Assembly: GCA_005281725.1 (NCBI GenBank)
Contig: SSBO01000003.1
Span: forward strand, 8,213,621 to 8,277,620
Length of the DNA: 64,000 bases
Direction: 5' to 3'
From: Wuchereria bancrofti
Lineage: Eukaryota; Nematoda; Chromadorea; Rhabditida; Onchocercidae
In this document: one piece after another, positions 36,482 through 50,700 of the stretch
Numbering within the stretch: position 1 is the first letter of the stretch
How the letters are laid out: each line of letters opens with the position of its first letter
Translations under genes and position numbers: made by a program
The notes under the pieces: model-generated
Seen by the model: only the letters and a program-made list of their open reading frames with translations
What the model was told of the DNA's origin: nothing
Database searches by the model: none

Positions 36482-38160
36482 GTTTTGAAATATATCTCAT
36501 CTCTGTTTCTTCCTCAACATTTCCTAACTGCAATAATTTTTTTTCTTTTTTACTTTTGTTAATAACTGTCGCATTATCACTTGATATTCGTTTTACATTT
36601 GATAGCAATTAGCATTTGGTAACCGTTTTGGTTTTAATAATAATTATCATAATATCAGTTACTATCCATTTTACTTTTGATAGTAATTATCACATTATCA
36701 TCTAGTATTCATTTTATTTTTAATAATATTTTGCCATTTTTACTGTACTCTATCTATTGTATCTGATATTGTTCATAGATGTAATTTATCAAAGAAGAAT
36801 TTGAAATTAAAGCAAATTCTGCGATTTTTATTAAAAATGATCAATTAGACAGATTATTTTATAAGTAAGCTTATTCAGTTAGTTTAACTTTCCACATAAA
36901 TTGAAAACATGTAATCACAAGAATTTTCAGCATTCTTTACCAACTAATTGCGATATGTTGAATGAATAAATGAATGCAATATTTAAAAATTTGTTCAGTA
37001 TTTTTCAATTATTATTTTCATACAACAATAATAGCAAATTTTTGTTTGCATTAAATTGCATATTACTGGGATGAAATTCAATTGCATGCTTCCTTACCTA
37101 TTTACTTATCTGGTTTTTTAAGACAGATGATTAAAATATTCCTCCATATCTATATCATTTAGCAATTGCTTTATCTACAAAATATCTAATTTTCATATAT
37201 CATACTAAAAAAATTGAAAATGGAAATATTCAGATAATATAATTTTAATTTGAAGACTGAAAAAAATTTCAGCTGAAAATTTTAAGTTAAAATTTAACAG
37301 TGGAACAAACTTGGAATTTTCTTCTGCACTTTTCTATTACCAACGACATAAAAAATTAAAAAAAAAAGTGTAGCACTTTCTAAAGCATCTCAGCTGAATG
37401 GTCTGACAGCATTTCTGCACTATAATATGTTAAGCCTTAAATTTGTTATATGACAATTACGGTAACCAGTATCTTGAGTCATAAATATTACGGTAGCTAT
37501 CACTGTATCCAATACTTTGAGCTAGACTTCTGGTAACCACTATTGTATTCAATATTTTGAGTCAAACATTGCGGTATCCAACAGAGCCATAGGCTCATTA
37601 CAATATTTTGAGTCTTGAGACCATTGCGGCAACTGTTACTGTATCCAATATTTCAAAAGCGGCTTATTACAGTAAGCATTACTGTACGCAATATATTAAG
37701 CAATAACTGTTACTGTACACAGCTAATTGTTTCCTTTCAGCTACAATCTCCACTTTTTTTGACTCAACATAACCCATGCTGAGAAATAAATCGCAAAATA
37801 GCTGAATAGGCCATGACTTTTCATGGATTATAATAAGGCTTTTTACCTTCTTTCATAAATGTTACTTTCAAGGTAAATCATTTGCAACCAATCAAGGTAA
37901 CGTATGGAAAATTGGCAATACTATCCTTGTTTCAAATTATTTTAAATTACGAACAAAATTACTCGCAGTATTTGTAAGGAAAAATACAGTTAACGTAACT
38001 TCGTTTCCTTTCTTTTTTTTAAAAGAGTTCAATGGCTTTAGGCAGTTTATTTCTTTTTCTTTAATGAAAAGATAAAAAATCATGTTAATTTTTGAGATAG
38101 GAAGCTCCATTGATGATAAAGAAACTTATATGATCCACATTTTTTCGTTCTCAAATGTAG
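36482..38160. other. AT-rich DNA, contains diverged repeats
   Basis: Apart from the repeat at 37430-37735 there is a good acceptor TTTCCTTTCAG at 37740 followed by only a 13-codon frame. No gene could be assigned. Confidence 0.4.
37430..37735 (+). repeat. Diverged tandem repeat with TACTGTATCCAATATTTTGA-like core
   Basis: Five or more degenerate copies of a core containing ACTGTATCCAATATTTTGAG, interspersed with GCGGTAACTGTTACTGTA-like variants. Spacing is about 45-70 bp and irregular. Confidence 0.6.
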
Positions 38161-38274
38161 ATTCGTCATTTAGAAGGGAATGAAATCGAAATAGCTAATA
38201 AAATAAGACAACTTCCAGATAGACTTAAAAAGAAAAGGAAAAAAAATTCTTTAACAAAAATGACACACCCATGA
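38161..38274 (+). CDS. Possible terminal exon, no assignment
   Basis: After TCAAATGTAG a 38-codon frame reads IRHLEGNEIEIANKIRQLPD, then a Lys/Arg-rich stretch and NSLTKMTHP before TGA. It is phase 0 at the acceptor and could follow the candidate exon ending at 36481. The basic tail could be a nuclear localisation signal if real. Unproven. Confidence 0.27.
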   Translation: MRHLEGNEIEIANKIRQLPDRLKKKRKKNSLTKMTHP

Positions 38275-38805
38275 AGTTATTTCATATAACTGCTAGTCTG
38301 TTAAAGCTTTTCTTTCGCATTTTTTTTTCGCATAAATATTCGATCTTTTTTGAAAGCTTTCATTTTACTTCAACTTTATTAAGCAATTGATTAAGTAATT
38401 ATTATACTAAACTAATAATTTCTTTGACATTTTTTCCACCTACTGCGTAACTTTAACACTTACATTATCATTTCACACCTTTAAATTGCTGCATTTGTTA
38501 TCAAATGAATGATTGACATTTCTCATTCTTAGATATTACTCCATCATTTCCTGCTGATTGCTAATGCTAACAGATTTTAGTCATAGTAAATAGATAATTT
38601 TAAAGATATATTTTTTTTAAAAAAAAAAAGATAAGAAAGAAACGGAATGAGTATCAAGAAAAAATGATAATGATCGATCTTCTTTGATCCGGTATACTAC
38701 AAACAGGATGTAGATTAAATTGCATGCATAAGTATATGAGTACGCAGAATATCCGCACACATTAATATATTCATATTATATTCCATTGTTTCCTTTGTTT
38801 TCCAG

Positions 38806-38859
38806 AAAAATTCTAAACCGGAAACTATGATAATCTTTTTGGTGGTAAAAAAGCGCTAG
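38806..38859 (+). CDS. Possible alternative terminal exon, no assignment
   Basis: An excellent acceptor (TTCCTTTGTTTTCCAG) is followed by 17 codons, KNSKPETMIIFLVVKKR, and TAG. Phase 0, as for the segment at 38161, so the two could be alternative ends. Too short for any homology claim. Confidence 0.25.
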   Translation, partial: KNSKPETMIIFLVVKKR

Positions 38860-41800
38860 AGAGTTTGGAATAAAATTATTTTGCATGTTTTTAATTTGTT
38901 TGAATAATTTAAAACCTTTGTATTTTAAAACAAAGTTTTTTCACCAATCCTTTTTCTTCTAATATTCATCCAAGCTAATATTCCAAACTGTAAATAGTTA
39001 ATATAACAAAAGGTCCCACATCAGAGAGAGAGAGAGAGAGAGGGAGAGGGAGAGAAATGAAACCGGATGAAATTGCATTAAGAAAAAATGTGTCAGATAT
39101 ATTAGGAAGCGATCATGTGTAGTCTCTCAAAAAGTGTCATTTTTTGATTTGTTTATCAAAGTATAGAATTTTTTAATTTGTGGTATTTAAAAAAAAGTTT
39201 TACTAACTTTTAGTTTTGCATCAATTTTGGCATTTATTATTAAAAGACAATTTTTTAATATTTAACTACATTTGTTTTCTACTAACATCCCAATTACGAA
39301 ATTTTTTTCTTGAAGAAAATTTAAAAACTTTTACTCAGATTCGAAAAAAACGATTGTAAAAAAATGTTTACTTCATTGCAAGTAATTTAATCAAGTACTT
39401 CTCATCAACATATAAATATTTCATTAACATGAATTCATAAATAACATTAGTAATTCAAGTAAGTGATAATTAATAATTGAAACAACAACAAGAATGAAAC
39501 TATTTAAGTGCGATAAAATTAGAAGTAATGTTAATATTCTTCTTTTTCTCTTTTTGCTTCATATCATGGCGAATTTTAATTTGTAATTTTAACGAAACAA
39601 ACAAATATATTTAAATAAAATTGCACGATTTAATTAAGTATTACAGTTTATCATAAATAAATTAGCATTTTGATAAATTCAACTGAATGATTTTTAGTGG
39701 TAGTCATTTTGATTGCTGATAATAGAAATACAGTAATATTCATTTGTAAAGAATAGTATTAGCGGTTTATACTATAATAGTTATTAAACTAATTAAATTG
39801 CTTTAATAATTATTTTGATTGTTGATATTAGTGGTAGAGTAATAATCTGCACTGATTTATTTATAATTCTTATCACAATCACTTACTTTTTTTATTTTAT
39901 TTCACTCAATTGTTACACATTTATTTTTGTGTTACAAAAATATCAAAAAAAAAAAAAAATGTTGTATGTATTGAAATTATATATATAGATATTTCATCTA
40001 TTCATTTAATTAACCATTTATATAGTTATTAAACTAATTAAATTGCTCACCACTTTTATTTATTTATTTTATTTACAATTTTGTTTATTTACAAACTTAA
40101 TTTTACTTTAAAATGTAAGTAAAATTAACGTTTTACTTACTAATTTAGGGTTCATTTACTTATTACCAACATATGCATATGTATATTAATTTGATCAATA
40201 ACTTTGCTTATTTGCTCGATAAGTCAGAATTATATAATTTAAGGTTTATTTGTATTTATTTATTTCTTATTTATTGATTTCAATATCATTCAATTATTTT
40301 GCTAATTTGCAAGTTATAGCTGTAAAAATTTGTCAGAAATTATAAATAAAATAAAAAAGAAACGAAGCATTAAAATATCTCGAACGATGATCATTAATTT
40401 TAAAAGAGTAAAAAAGAAAATCAAAATGTCTCCCATGATAATTCAATCATCTTTGGGATTTGAGATAATTAAAATGGTTTTATCTTTTCGATATGATATT
40501 TTAGAAATAAAATGATAGAAATTAATGTTTTCTAAGCTAAATATCATCCTATCACACTGTTTAAAAATAAAAAATTTTCCATTTTTAACTAAAACATTTA
40601 AATTAGTGTTTGCAGTTATTTCTTTCGTTTTTCTAATGGTATTAGAAATTAGCGCATACATTATAAATTGTATAGCATTTTTTTTTTATTTTTAAGTAAT
40701 ATTTTATAAAAGTGAAATGAACTAAATGATCAAAATGTCACGTGCGTATAAAAATACGTTGACATTTTAATTTTACTGCTGCATTCATGCATATATGTTC
40801 CATCTATAGCGTAATAAGATTTACGTGAAATTTAAATTTGATACGTTACACAATAATCTTTAGTATTTCACTAATATTTAACAATTCGTATAAATACGTT
40901 GACATTTTCACTTTATTGTTATATTTTTTCCTATGATTTATCTATCAAATTAATAAGGTTTAAGTGAAATTTTAATTTTTCATTTAATAATTTTTAATAA
41001 ATTGACAATATTTATCCAATAATATTTAATATGATTTTAATAACCAAAGTAATGGGATAGATGAAACATATTATGCAACATGCAACATGCAGCATGCAGC
41101 ATGCAACACAAACATACATACACACACATGCACATATGTTTATGTGCATCGATTAATTAAATTAATCAAAATATTTTGATAAAATTGAGTATGAAAATTT
41201 TTTATAAAAACCGTTTATAAAAATTTTGTAGTTTAATAAATTGAAGATTAGTAGGGAAAAATTAAAAATAAACAATGATTTAAAGAGGAATTTTTCAAAT
41301 GTCATATTTTTATTTAATTCTATTAAAATAATATCAGACATCTTTAAATGATTTTTTTTTTTTGCATTCATAACTTTTGATCAATTCAACATTTATTTAA
41401 TTAGCAATCATTAATTGTTGCATGATAATCATTGATACTATTTCATCATTTCAATAAATAAAATTGTGATATCAAATAGAAAAAGTGAAAATTTTTAGCA
41501 TGAAAGGGAAAAGTTAAAGTTAATGTTAAAAATAAAAGAAAATTCGATTGAAATTATCTTATAAATTTAATTTCATATTATTTCAAAAATATTATTCCAA
41601 CCATTTTCTTTTCCTTTTCTAATCAATATAATATCATATATTATTCCAGTCAAATATTTATATTGCATTAATAATCAAATATTTATATTACATTCATGTT
41701 TACATTTGAAGCATTTTTCTATTCATTTGTTGCTGACACAAATGATTCGATAAATTCAACGTTTTACTTTCAATATTTGCAATAATTTATGATTTGATAT

Positions 41801-44676
41801 TTTGCAATAACTAATGAACTAATAATTTATGATAAAATATGCTACATTAATTAGTTTGATTGTAATTAGAGCTAAGTAATTTAACTCATTAGCAGATTAA
41901 ATAGCAAAATAGGATTTAAGAAATTGCTGTAATTAGCTGTCGAGTAATTCAAATGAATGAATTACTTTCACAATTATACAAAAAATATTTTTATGTTTTA
42001 GTAATGAAGTTTCAGATGCTTTATTGAGATTGTTGAAGATTTGTTTAATTAGTTTGAATTATTTAAGCTTGAATTGAATTCATTGCTAACCAAAACTGAT
42101 AGCAATGAAATGTAAAAATTTATTCCCAATTACCACATTATAATTAGAGATTAATCAAATTTTTAATGCATAAATTTTTGTTTATTTATTGAATTTTTAT
42201 TCATAGTAAAATTTTTCCAAAATTATTAGCATTTTGTTACATTTATTTCTCTCTATTAGTACGATATAATTTAATTTTGAATGACGACGAATATTCAAAT
42301 GGAAATTGAGAGGGAAACAAAGATAAGAATAAACGATATATTTAGTAAATATGCCTGAGGTATTTCATTAATTATCATGAAAGCATTCTAATAAAAAATA
42401 TGAAATGAACTTGCTTATATTTATTAATTTTCTAATTTATTAGTCAAAATAATAAATAAATAAGTAAATAAATGAATAAATATATATCGATATTATAATT
42501 ATAAACATTTTAAAATGTTAATTTGAATAATTTCAAATTTTTTTATTCCATTTAATTTTCCCCATTTAAATGTAATACTCTAAAATATATACATAAGAAA
42601 TTTGTTTTTTGCTTTGTTTCTTGAAAAATTTAGCAATGAATAATTTATTTGGATACCTTTGTTCATGATAATAATAACGATAATAACAATGATTAATGAT
42701 AACGTTTCAAAGAAATAAATGAACTGAAAAGAAAAAATGCACAATATTGTGCAATAATGTACTTCCATTATCGCTAATTCATCTTTTTTTCCTCCTTCTA
42801 TTCTAATATCTAAGCAAAAAAAAAAAAAAAAAAAGGAAAACTTAGCTTAAAAGAAGTTTAGAAAATTTGCAACTCGTCAAAATCTATTTTCTGCATGAAA
42901 AAAGAAATCTCAATATTATAGATTCTTAGCAAATAATAAAAAAAGCTAATGCATTTTTTTTTCTTCTTTTTTCTTTTCATTTTTTTTTTCTTTTCTTTCA
43001 TACAAAATAAGTGTAAGTAAAATGTAAGCTAAAAAATATTATCAAAATCTTTTAATACCTAAAAACCGATAAAATTAAAGTTTTAAGCAAAAAAAAAAAA
43101 CGAAAAAAAGATGTGCCAAAATATATTAACAGAGTATTTTTTATACTCATAAATCAATAAATTTGAAAATTTTTTCTTCCTTTTCTTTTTTGCACTGAAA
43201 AATTTAGACAAATACTATTTTCTTGAAAAAGAAAATTTTTTTTTTTTAGGTGAAAATGTTATTTTTAGAGTATTATTTCTTCTATTACACTAATTTTCTT
43301 TTTTTGTTCAATAAATAAATAAGATGCAATTATTTGTTGTCTAAAAAGATTATACTACTTTAGAAGTATTTAAAGAGTAATTAAATCAACAATATATGAC
43401 AAAAGTTAATTCTGTAAATTTCACTACCAAATTTCATTGATGAAATGAAAATAAACTCACATCTGTTTTTTTTTTTATTACAATACTTTCGAAATAATTA
43501 AAGAGTAATAAAATTAACTCTGTGAAATTTCATCACCAATAACTGATGAAAAGAAAGTTAAATTTTGCTTCCCTTTAGTGAAAAATTTGTATTCACAAGT
43601 GAAAAATGACAAAAATTTAGTCATTTCAAATATTTCACATTTTTCAATTTTTAACCTATAATTATTTTTTTTTTAATGTTTAAACTGATGTAAACACTTG
43701 TAAATGTTTCTCTCAAATCAAAACAGATATTTGTATGAAATTTTTACAAAAAAAATCATTAAAAAAAAATAGGATGCAAATCATTGTGTTTTTATAAAAG
43801 TATTCAATGATTTTTTTTGTGATAACTCTTAGCAAAATAGTGATAACCTTTCAATGATAACCTTTAACAAAATTGTGATAGCTTTTCAGTGATAATTTTT
43901 TATTAAGTTAGAAAAAACCGAAATAATCTTTGAAATAAAAGAATTGAAAAATTCTCCGACAAATATTTTCAATTTGTTTGGTTGTAATAAATCTATAAAT
44001 CTTAGGAATATATAAATGATTTGTATGCCTACAATTGAAGGTGCTGTTGTTATTATTGTTGAAATTATTCAATTTCCGACATTAAACAATAAACGACAAC
44101 AAACAACAACAAACAATAACGAACAAGACAAAACCATAACGAGCAAAGAACAAAAACAAGAAGGACAAACAAAAGCTAACAAAGAACAACAAACAACAAC
44201 AATAAATAAAACATACTTCAGATTAATCTTTGACTTCAAATTATGGCTAAAATTTAAAGCCTTTATTCCAATCGGTTGCTTATTTACATATAGTACCAAA
44301 CAATAAGTGCCATATATTAATTAATTGCTTCTAATTTGCTTTAAACTATTTAATCATCAATATGATTGCTCATTTATCATTAGCTGTTGTTTATCAATAA
44401 AATAATCAAATGCATAACTTTCTTTTCATTCATTTTTTTCTTAATTTTTCAACAAATCAATAAAACATTAAATGATGATTTAAAAAAAAGAAAAACAATC
44501 TATTGTTTTTTTTTTCTTTGATAAATTTTATAAATTTTAAAAATAACTTTTGTAAATTTTAAAATAATTTTCATAATTACTAAAATAACAATTTTTTTCC
44601 AGTTTTTTTTTTCATTTTTCTTTCATTTTCTTCGTTTTTTTCTTTTTTTTTTTCTCCCGGTATATTTTATAAAAAG
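38860..44676. other. AT-rich desert with microsatellites
   Basis: GA microsatellite at about 39023-39055; five 7-bp ATGCAAC/ATGCAGC units at 41073-41107 followed by CA-rich DNA; CAA-rich low-complexity tract at about 44090-44210 (its open frames on both strands are artefacts). No gene recognised. Confidence 0.55.
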
Positions 44677-44727
44677 TCATTGTTGTGGTTGCCCTTGAGG
44701 ATAATTAATAGTTGATGGATGAATAAG
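44677..44727 (-). CDS. Possible short terminal exon, no assignment
   Basis: On the minus strand the acceptor GTTTTGCAG is followed by LIHPSTINYPQGQPQQ and TGA. The Pro/Gln-rich end and clean acceptor are unlike the AT background. The host gene would have to extend to higher coordinates with long introns; no upstream exon was found. Confidence 0.3.
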   Translation of the reverse strand, partial: LIHPSTINYPQGQPQQ

Positions 44728-47700
44728 CTGCAAAACAAACGAATATATTTATGTTTTTGTCATTTCGAGAAAATTGCTATTAATTCCCTGGTGATAGCGA
44801 AACTTTCGTTGAATTCTTCTTCATTTAGAAATAACTAATATTGAAACCTTTTTGAAAAAGATTGAATTTGTCACAATCATTTCTTCTCATTTTAAAAATG
44901 CAACTGATATTATCGAGAAATGTTTTATATTATATCTATTTATATAAATGTATATTCAAATTTAATTTAAACATATTATAAATTTAATTACAAAAAAGAA
45001 GAAATATTTTTAATTCATAACTCGTATAGTTTGTACAAATAATAATATTTTAAAAAATTTGTCACTTTTTTAATACTATAAAATATTAATTTATGAAATT
45101 TGTCAAATTTTTAATATTATAAAATGTTATTTTACGAAATTCTGTCATTTTCTTTCTTTTTGGTTTTTGTGCTATATATAGCATTTTTTTTTAATTTAAT
45201 TGAAGATACTGTAAATATAATTACAAAAAAAAAAGAAATATTTTCACAATTTAATTTATAACTCATACAGTTTGTATAAAAATAATATTTTATAAAATTT
45301 GTTTTAAATATTTTTTCTTTTACATTTTAATTTATAATACATATGATTTGCACACAAAAATTTTGATTTATTTCTTTTATAAGTTTGTTTTTTTTTTTCT
45401 TTTTTGCAATATTATCATGAATGTTGCTGAGATTAAGAAAAAAAAGAATACAAATTCATTTGAATAATTATGCATTTCGTATTATCAATAACTTTTTTTA
45501 CAATATTAATCTTTTTTTTTGATAATTTTTAAGATATTTAATAATTTTGTTGATAATAATCGATTGAAATAAATTCTTTTTTTAAGTTCATCTTATCATA
45601 GCAGAACATTTAAACGAACGTTTTAACAATAAATTAGTGAAATTTGATTGAACTAAATTTTTAATTGAATTAAATTTTTACAAACAGATCATTAGCACTT
45701 TTTTTTTTTTTGAAAAAATATTTTTCTAAAATAAAACTATTTTGCAATGTTAATCATTTACAAAATTTAGTTTTAAATCATATTATTACACTTAATTAGT
45801 GCCACTATGTTAGATATTTTTTAATATAAATTAAAAATTTTATTTTAAACAGTATTTAACATTTTAATAGAAATCATTGAAACAAAACTCTATTTGATAT
45901 ATTTTTTTATTGAATTTCATAGAAGATTGATATTTATAATTCTTTTAAATGACATAAATTATCCTTTAATTTATCATCCAAAAAAAAAAAATTGTTTTAA
46001 AAATAGGTTGTTTTATTGATATATGTTAAAATGCTTTTTTCTGAAACACTCAAAAATTTCCAAAATGATTTCAGGTTCATTTCAACATATATACATATAT
46101 GTGATTTAGAATTTGAAATATTATTTTAAGGGAAAAAAATCATTCCGAATACAGATCCAAAAAAAAAAAGCGAAAAAAAAGAAAAAATAATCAATTTAAT
46201 AGATATTAGTTTTTATCAATACCGTACTACAATTATATTATTCTAAAAGTTTCTTTTCCCCTTTTTTTTGAATTTAAAATTTAAAAAGTAATTAATTAAA
46301 GTTAAAAAAAAGTACGAAACTTTAAAAATATGAAAAATATTACAAAAATCTACTTACTTATCCATTATTCATGCATTATTTCACTTCTTTTTTAATCTAT
46401 TGTTTACAAAATGAGAATGTATCTTTTCTAAATTATCAGAAAATTAGTTTCATTCTTCCTTCCTCTCTCTCTCTCTGTCTATCTCTCTCTCTTTTTCTAT
46501 CTGTCCGTTTATATGAATGTGTTTAGTCATGTGTATTTAGAAGTAAACAAATTAACATTCCATTTTTCCGGTTTCTCTCGGTAAAAGTAATATTTCCAAA
46601 ATTAAATGATTTCTTTCAGCCTGAATTGACTTAAGATTAGGAAATGAGTTAAAAAATTATTTACAAAGTAAATTCTCTCTGAATGCATAGATTGAATTTA
46701 CTCTGTCATTTCTTATCTTTCATTATTGCTATTTTATTTGAGTATATTTGCATACATTTATATTTTATCTAACTTTTTATCTTCTAATATTTGCTAGCAA
46801 AATATGTTTTAAATTAATTTAAGGTTATAAAATTATTTAAAATTTATTTCATCTTATTTCATTCTATCATTAATATCATTTCAATTCTAATAATTTATTT
46901 ATAATCAAAACAATCGATAATGATATCTATCTCATTTAATTTTATCAGTGATTTCATTTATAATTATAATAATTTTTTTATAATTTATTTTACATTATTC
47001 TGTCACTGATATCATTTATGATTAAAATAATCGCTGATATTATCATTATAATCATAATCTTTATGACTTTAGCAAAAAAACGAAGAAAGTATTTAATCAT
47101 AAATTTAAATTATGATTTCTTTTTATTTTTAACAGTTTTTATTAGCCTTTCAAATATTATCACTTTATTTTATATTTATCGAACTTACTTAAATTATTTG
47201 AGGAAATTGATAAGGGAAGAAAATTTCTAGAATAAAAAATAGAAGAAAAAAAAAACTTTTCAAAATTTTACTTTAAAAATTATAATAATGTATATTTCTC
47301 TCTAATTAACATATCATTATATTATCATTTATTAATTCATCAGTGATTAATTTTGTCATTTACTTTATCACTTATTAAATTGCTAATGATTAATTTTTCT
47401 TTGTTTAAAATTTTCCGTAATTTATGAAAATTTTATTTTCACAATTTATTAATTGAATGATCAAAATAAATTCATTTGTTGCAAAAAAAAAATATTCATT
47501 TTTTTTTTCATTTTTATTCATCTAATCAACAACTTAGCATCTAAATGAAATAATTTTGCTCTTCAAGAAATTCTGACAAAATTTTGATGCCAAAAAAAAG
47601 TTCACTGATGGTATATCTGAAAATATGAAAAAAAAAATTACAAAATAGCAAATTACTAAAGTACTACAATAGTGAAATGGTAAATTATTACAATTAAAGA

Positions 47701-50700
47701 TCAAAGTATAAATTTTTAAGTTAAAAATTTTCAATGAAATCCAAAGTAAAAGTTAAAAAATAATACAATCAATTTATTAATAAAATATTGTTTTTCGTTT
47801 CTTTTTAAACACTCAATTTATTTTTTTTCTTTTTGAAATTTTGTTATAAGTTAAAGCTTTAGCAATTTTTGAAGTGCAATTTAATTTCATAGTATTCTCA
47901 ATAGCATACTATTAACCTTATTTAAAAAAATAAATAAATAAACAAATAAATAATTATTCAAATTAAGTCAAAAAAAATTTTTTTTACTAAAATTCAAGTT
48001 TTTATCTATTATCTTACCAATAATATTTGGTTGAAAAATTCAAACCATTTATAAAATTTGATAATAATAAGCAATTTTAATTGTTAAATAAAATAAGTAA
48101 TCTGCTTGGCACCTTAATTTTTAAAAATGTTTTTTTATGTTATTATAGTTTTTGTTTTCCTACGAAATTGCTGAAAAAAAAAAAAAAAAAAACGATATTT
48201 TGCGCTATTAAATGAAGCGTTTTTATCACAATGTAAACAATAAATTTATTTTACTAATTAAAATTTGTTTGTTTATTCTCTTTTTGAGTTAATATATTCA
48301 ATTGTACAATGATTGTTTCACTTCAATATTTGCTTCTTTTATTTCACTTTTTTTTTTCAAATAAATGAAAATATTTTGACGTTAATACGTAACGATGAAA
48401 CGTTTATGTTTTTTTTTACGCTTAAGAAGATAAGCACATTTTTAAATTTGCATATCGATTTCAATTGCTAAAAATGCTACAACTATATACAAATATGCAT
48501 ATTTGGCCAAGTGATATTCATATATTTAAAAAAATACTAAACTCATTAGGCTGTTTTTTTTTTCGTTGTTATCATTATTAAATGACGAGCAGTAAAATAA
48601 TCAATGATAATTTTTATCACCCAAAAAAAAAAAAAGAAAAATAAAACTTCAAGCTAATGAAGTACCCTGGTAAGCCTATCTATCATATGCTTCATCAATT
48701 AGATAAAGAAAAAAAAGTTGAATTAGAATTACATGGTAATTAAGTAATTAAAATAATTGTTTTAATTTCTAATTAGGGAAATTACTGCAGATAAATTGCA
48801 TAATAATTAGAACTAAAAAAGAATAAAAAAATATAATTTATTCTAAAAATTTCATTAAACATTTTGCATACAACATGAAATAAAAGTAAGAAATTTTTAA
48901 TTTTAACAAAAAAAAATGTATTCACTCAAATTTTTGTTATTAATTAATAAAATTAGCGGATATTCTTTTTTTTTAGAAAGAAAAAGCTAATTAAAATTTT
49001 AAATAATAACCGAAAATTTTAGATGAGCAATTTACTAATAAACATATATAAATGTATACGTATTTTAAACAATTTCAAATAAAATGTAAAATCCTAATTT
49101 TATTTTATACAATTGAATTTATCACATATTATTTAAAAAAGAATTGTAAATGTTTGAAAAAGAAAAATTAGGGTAATGGAAAGGTTAAATATTAATTAAA
49201 TTTCTTTTGGTATTACTAATTGATATTGGATTAGACAATTATTATTATTCCTTTTTTTCTTGTTATTTCAAATTAATCAGAATAAAAAAATTAATTTATA
49301 TTTTTTAATCCATTTCACCATTACATGATAATTGAATTATAATGAGAAATTTTGATTAACTTAAATTTCGACAAAATATGGAATTTTCGAAATTCTCTTT
49401 ATAACAAAAATTTTTGTTTTTGTATAAACAAATCAAATCCATGTATTTGTTTATATATATATATTTTGTGATTTAATTTAATCTGTTTACATTGCTCTCA
49501 TTTTAATTTGCACAACAAAAATATTTCAAAATGCCATTTGATTTACTTTTTCGTTACATTTACATAAACTATTCGTTTTTTTTTTTTTTTTAATTTTTTT
49601 ATTCAAATATTTTTATCAAACAATTAAAAAATTACAAAAATAAATCTATTGTTTAAATTTAATTAATACACAATAAATCTATCAATTCAAATGTTGTAAC
49701 ACTTTTTTTCTCTCCCTTTCTCTCTCTCTTTCTCATATGAAATCAAATTCAAACTTAAAAGGAGGAAAATAAAGCGACAGAGGGAGAAAGAGAAATGTAA
49801 CTTTTTCATATTTAACTCAAACTTTGTCACTTGATTACTTTTTAAAATGGTAATTGCTACTTCAATTTCACTTGTTAATGCTAATCGACAGATAAATTAA
49901 AAAATTTTATATAATTTTAAAGCTTTCTTTTAACAGTAATTTTTTTCAATAATATTTGACAAACTTATTTAAAATTTATCAGTCTTATCAATAACATTCA
50001 TTATTTTGTCAAATGTTTGCAAAGTTAAAAATAAAATTAAATAAATTTTGATAAATGTAAGTTTGTTTTTTTTTTGTTCATTTATATTTAGCAATTGATT
50101 TAAGCTATGCAAGAAATAAATTTTTGCTATCATTTTCAAAAATAATAATAAAAATTTCATTTCTTTTTTTTTCAAGCAAATTATTGAAATTTGACAAAAT
50201 AACTGCAATTTATTGAAGTGCTTAAAGTTATGACTGTAAACCATTAAATAGTATAAAATTTTCTGAAGCAATATTTCAGTAAAGATCTTTTTTCTTTATT
50301 TTAAAATGATAAAAAAAAGTTTTTCCATTAATTTTTTATTCAAATTTATGATCAGTTAATTTGAATTGATCTTTGGTCAATCAACAAAAATTTTATTGAT
50401 TAACATTTGATAAGGTTTAAAATGCTAATGTCAAATTTCAAATGTGATAATTTTCAAATGCAAAATTTGAAAGTACAAAATTTTTAATAAAATTTTAAAC
50501 CAATAAAATGCATTTATGTTGTTTAACCGTTTTAATTTACATTAATTCCTTACTTTTTGTCTTTGTCAAACAAATTTTTGCAATCAAATTTTTAACCCTT
50601 ACTTGACCTTAGATCAATTTCTTTCGATAATTTGATAATCTGATATCAATTTAACTTTATTTTTGCATCAGTTTCTTCCAACAGCAAATTGCAATTGTTA

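Noticed and set aside
38619..38687. Plus-strand frame KIRKKRNEYQEKMIMIDLL
   Set aside because: Looks coding but follows a poly-A run with no usable acceptor; shows that Lys/Glu-rich frames arise by chance here.
44016..44306. Open frames on both strands over a CAA-rich tract
   Set aside because: Low-complexity composition explains both; no conserved segment.
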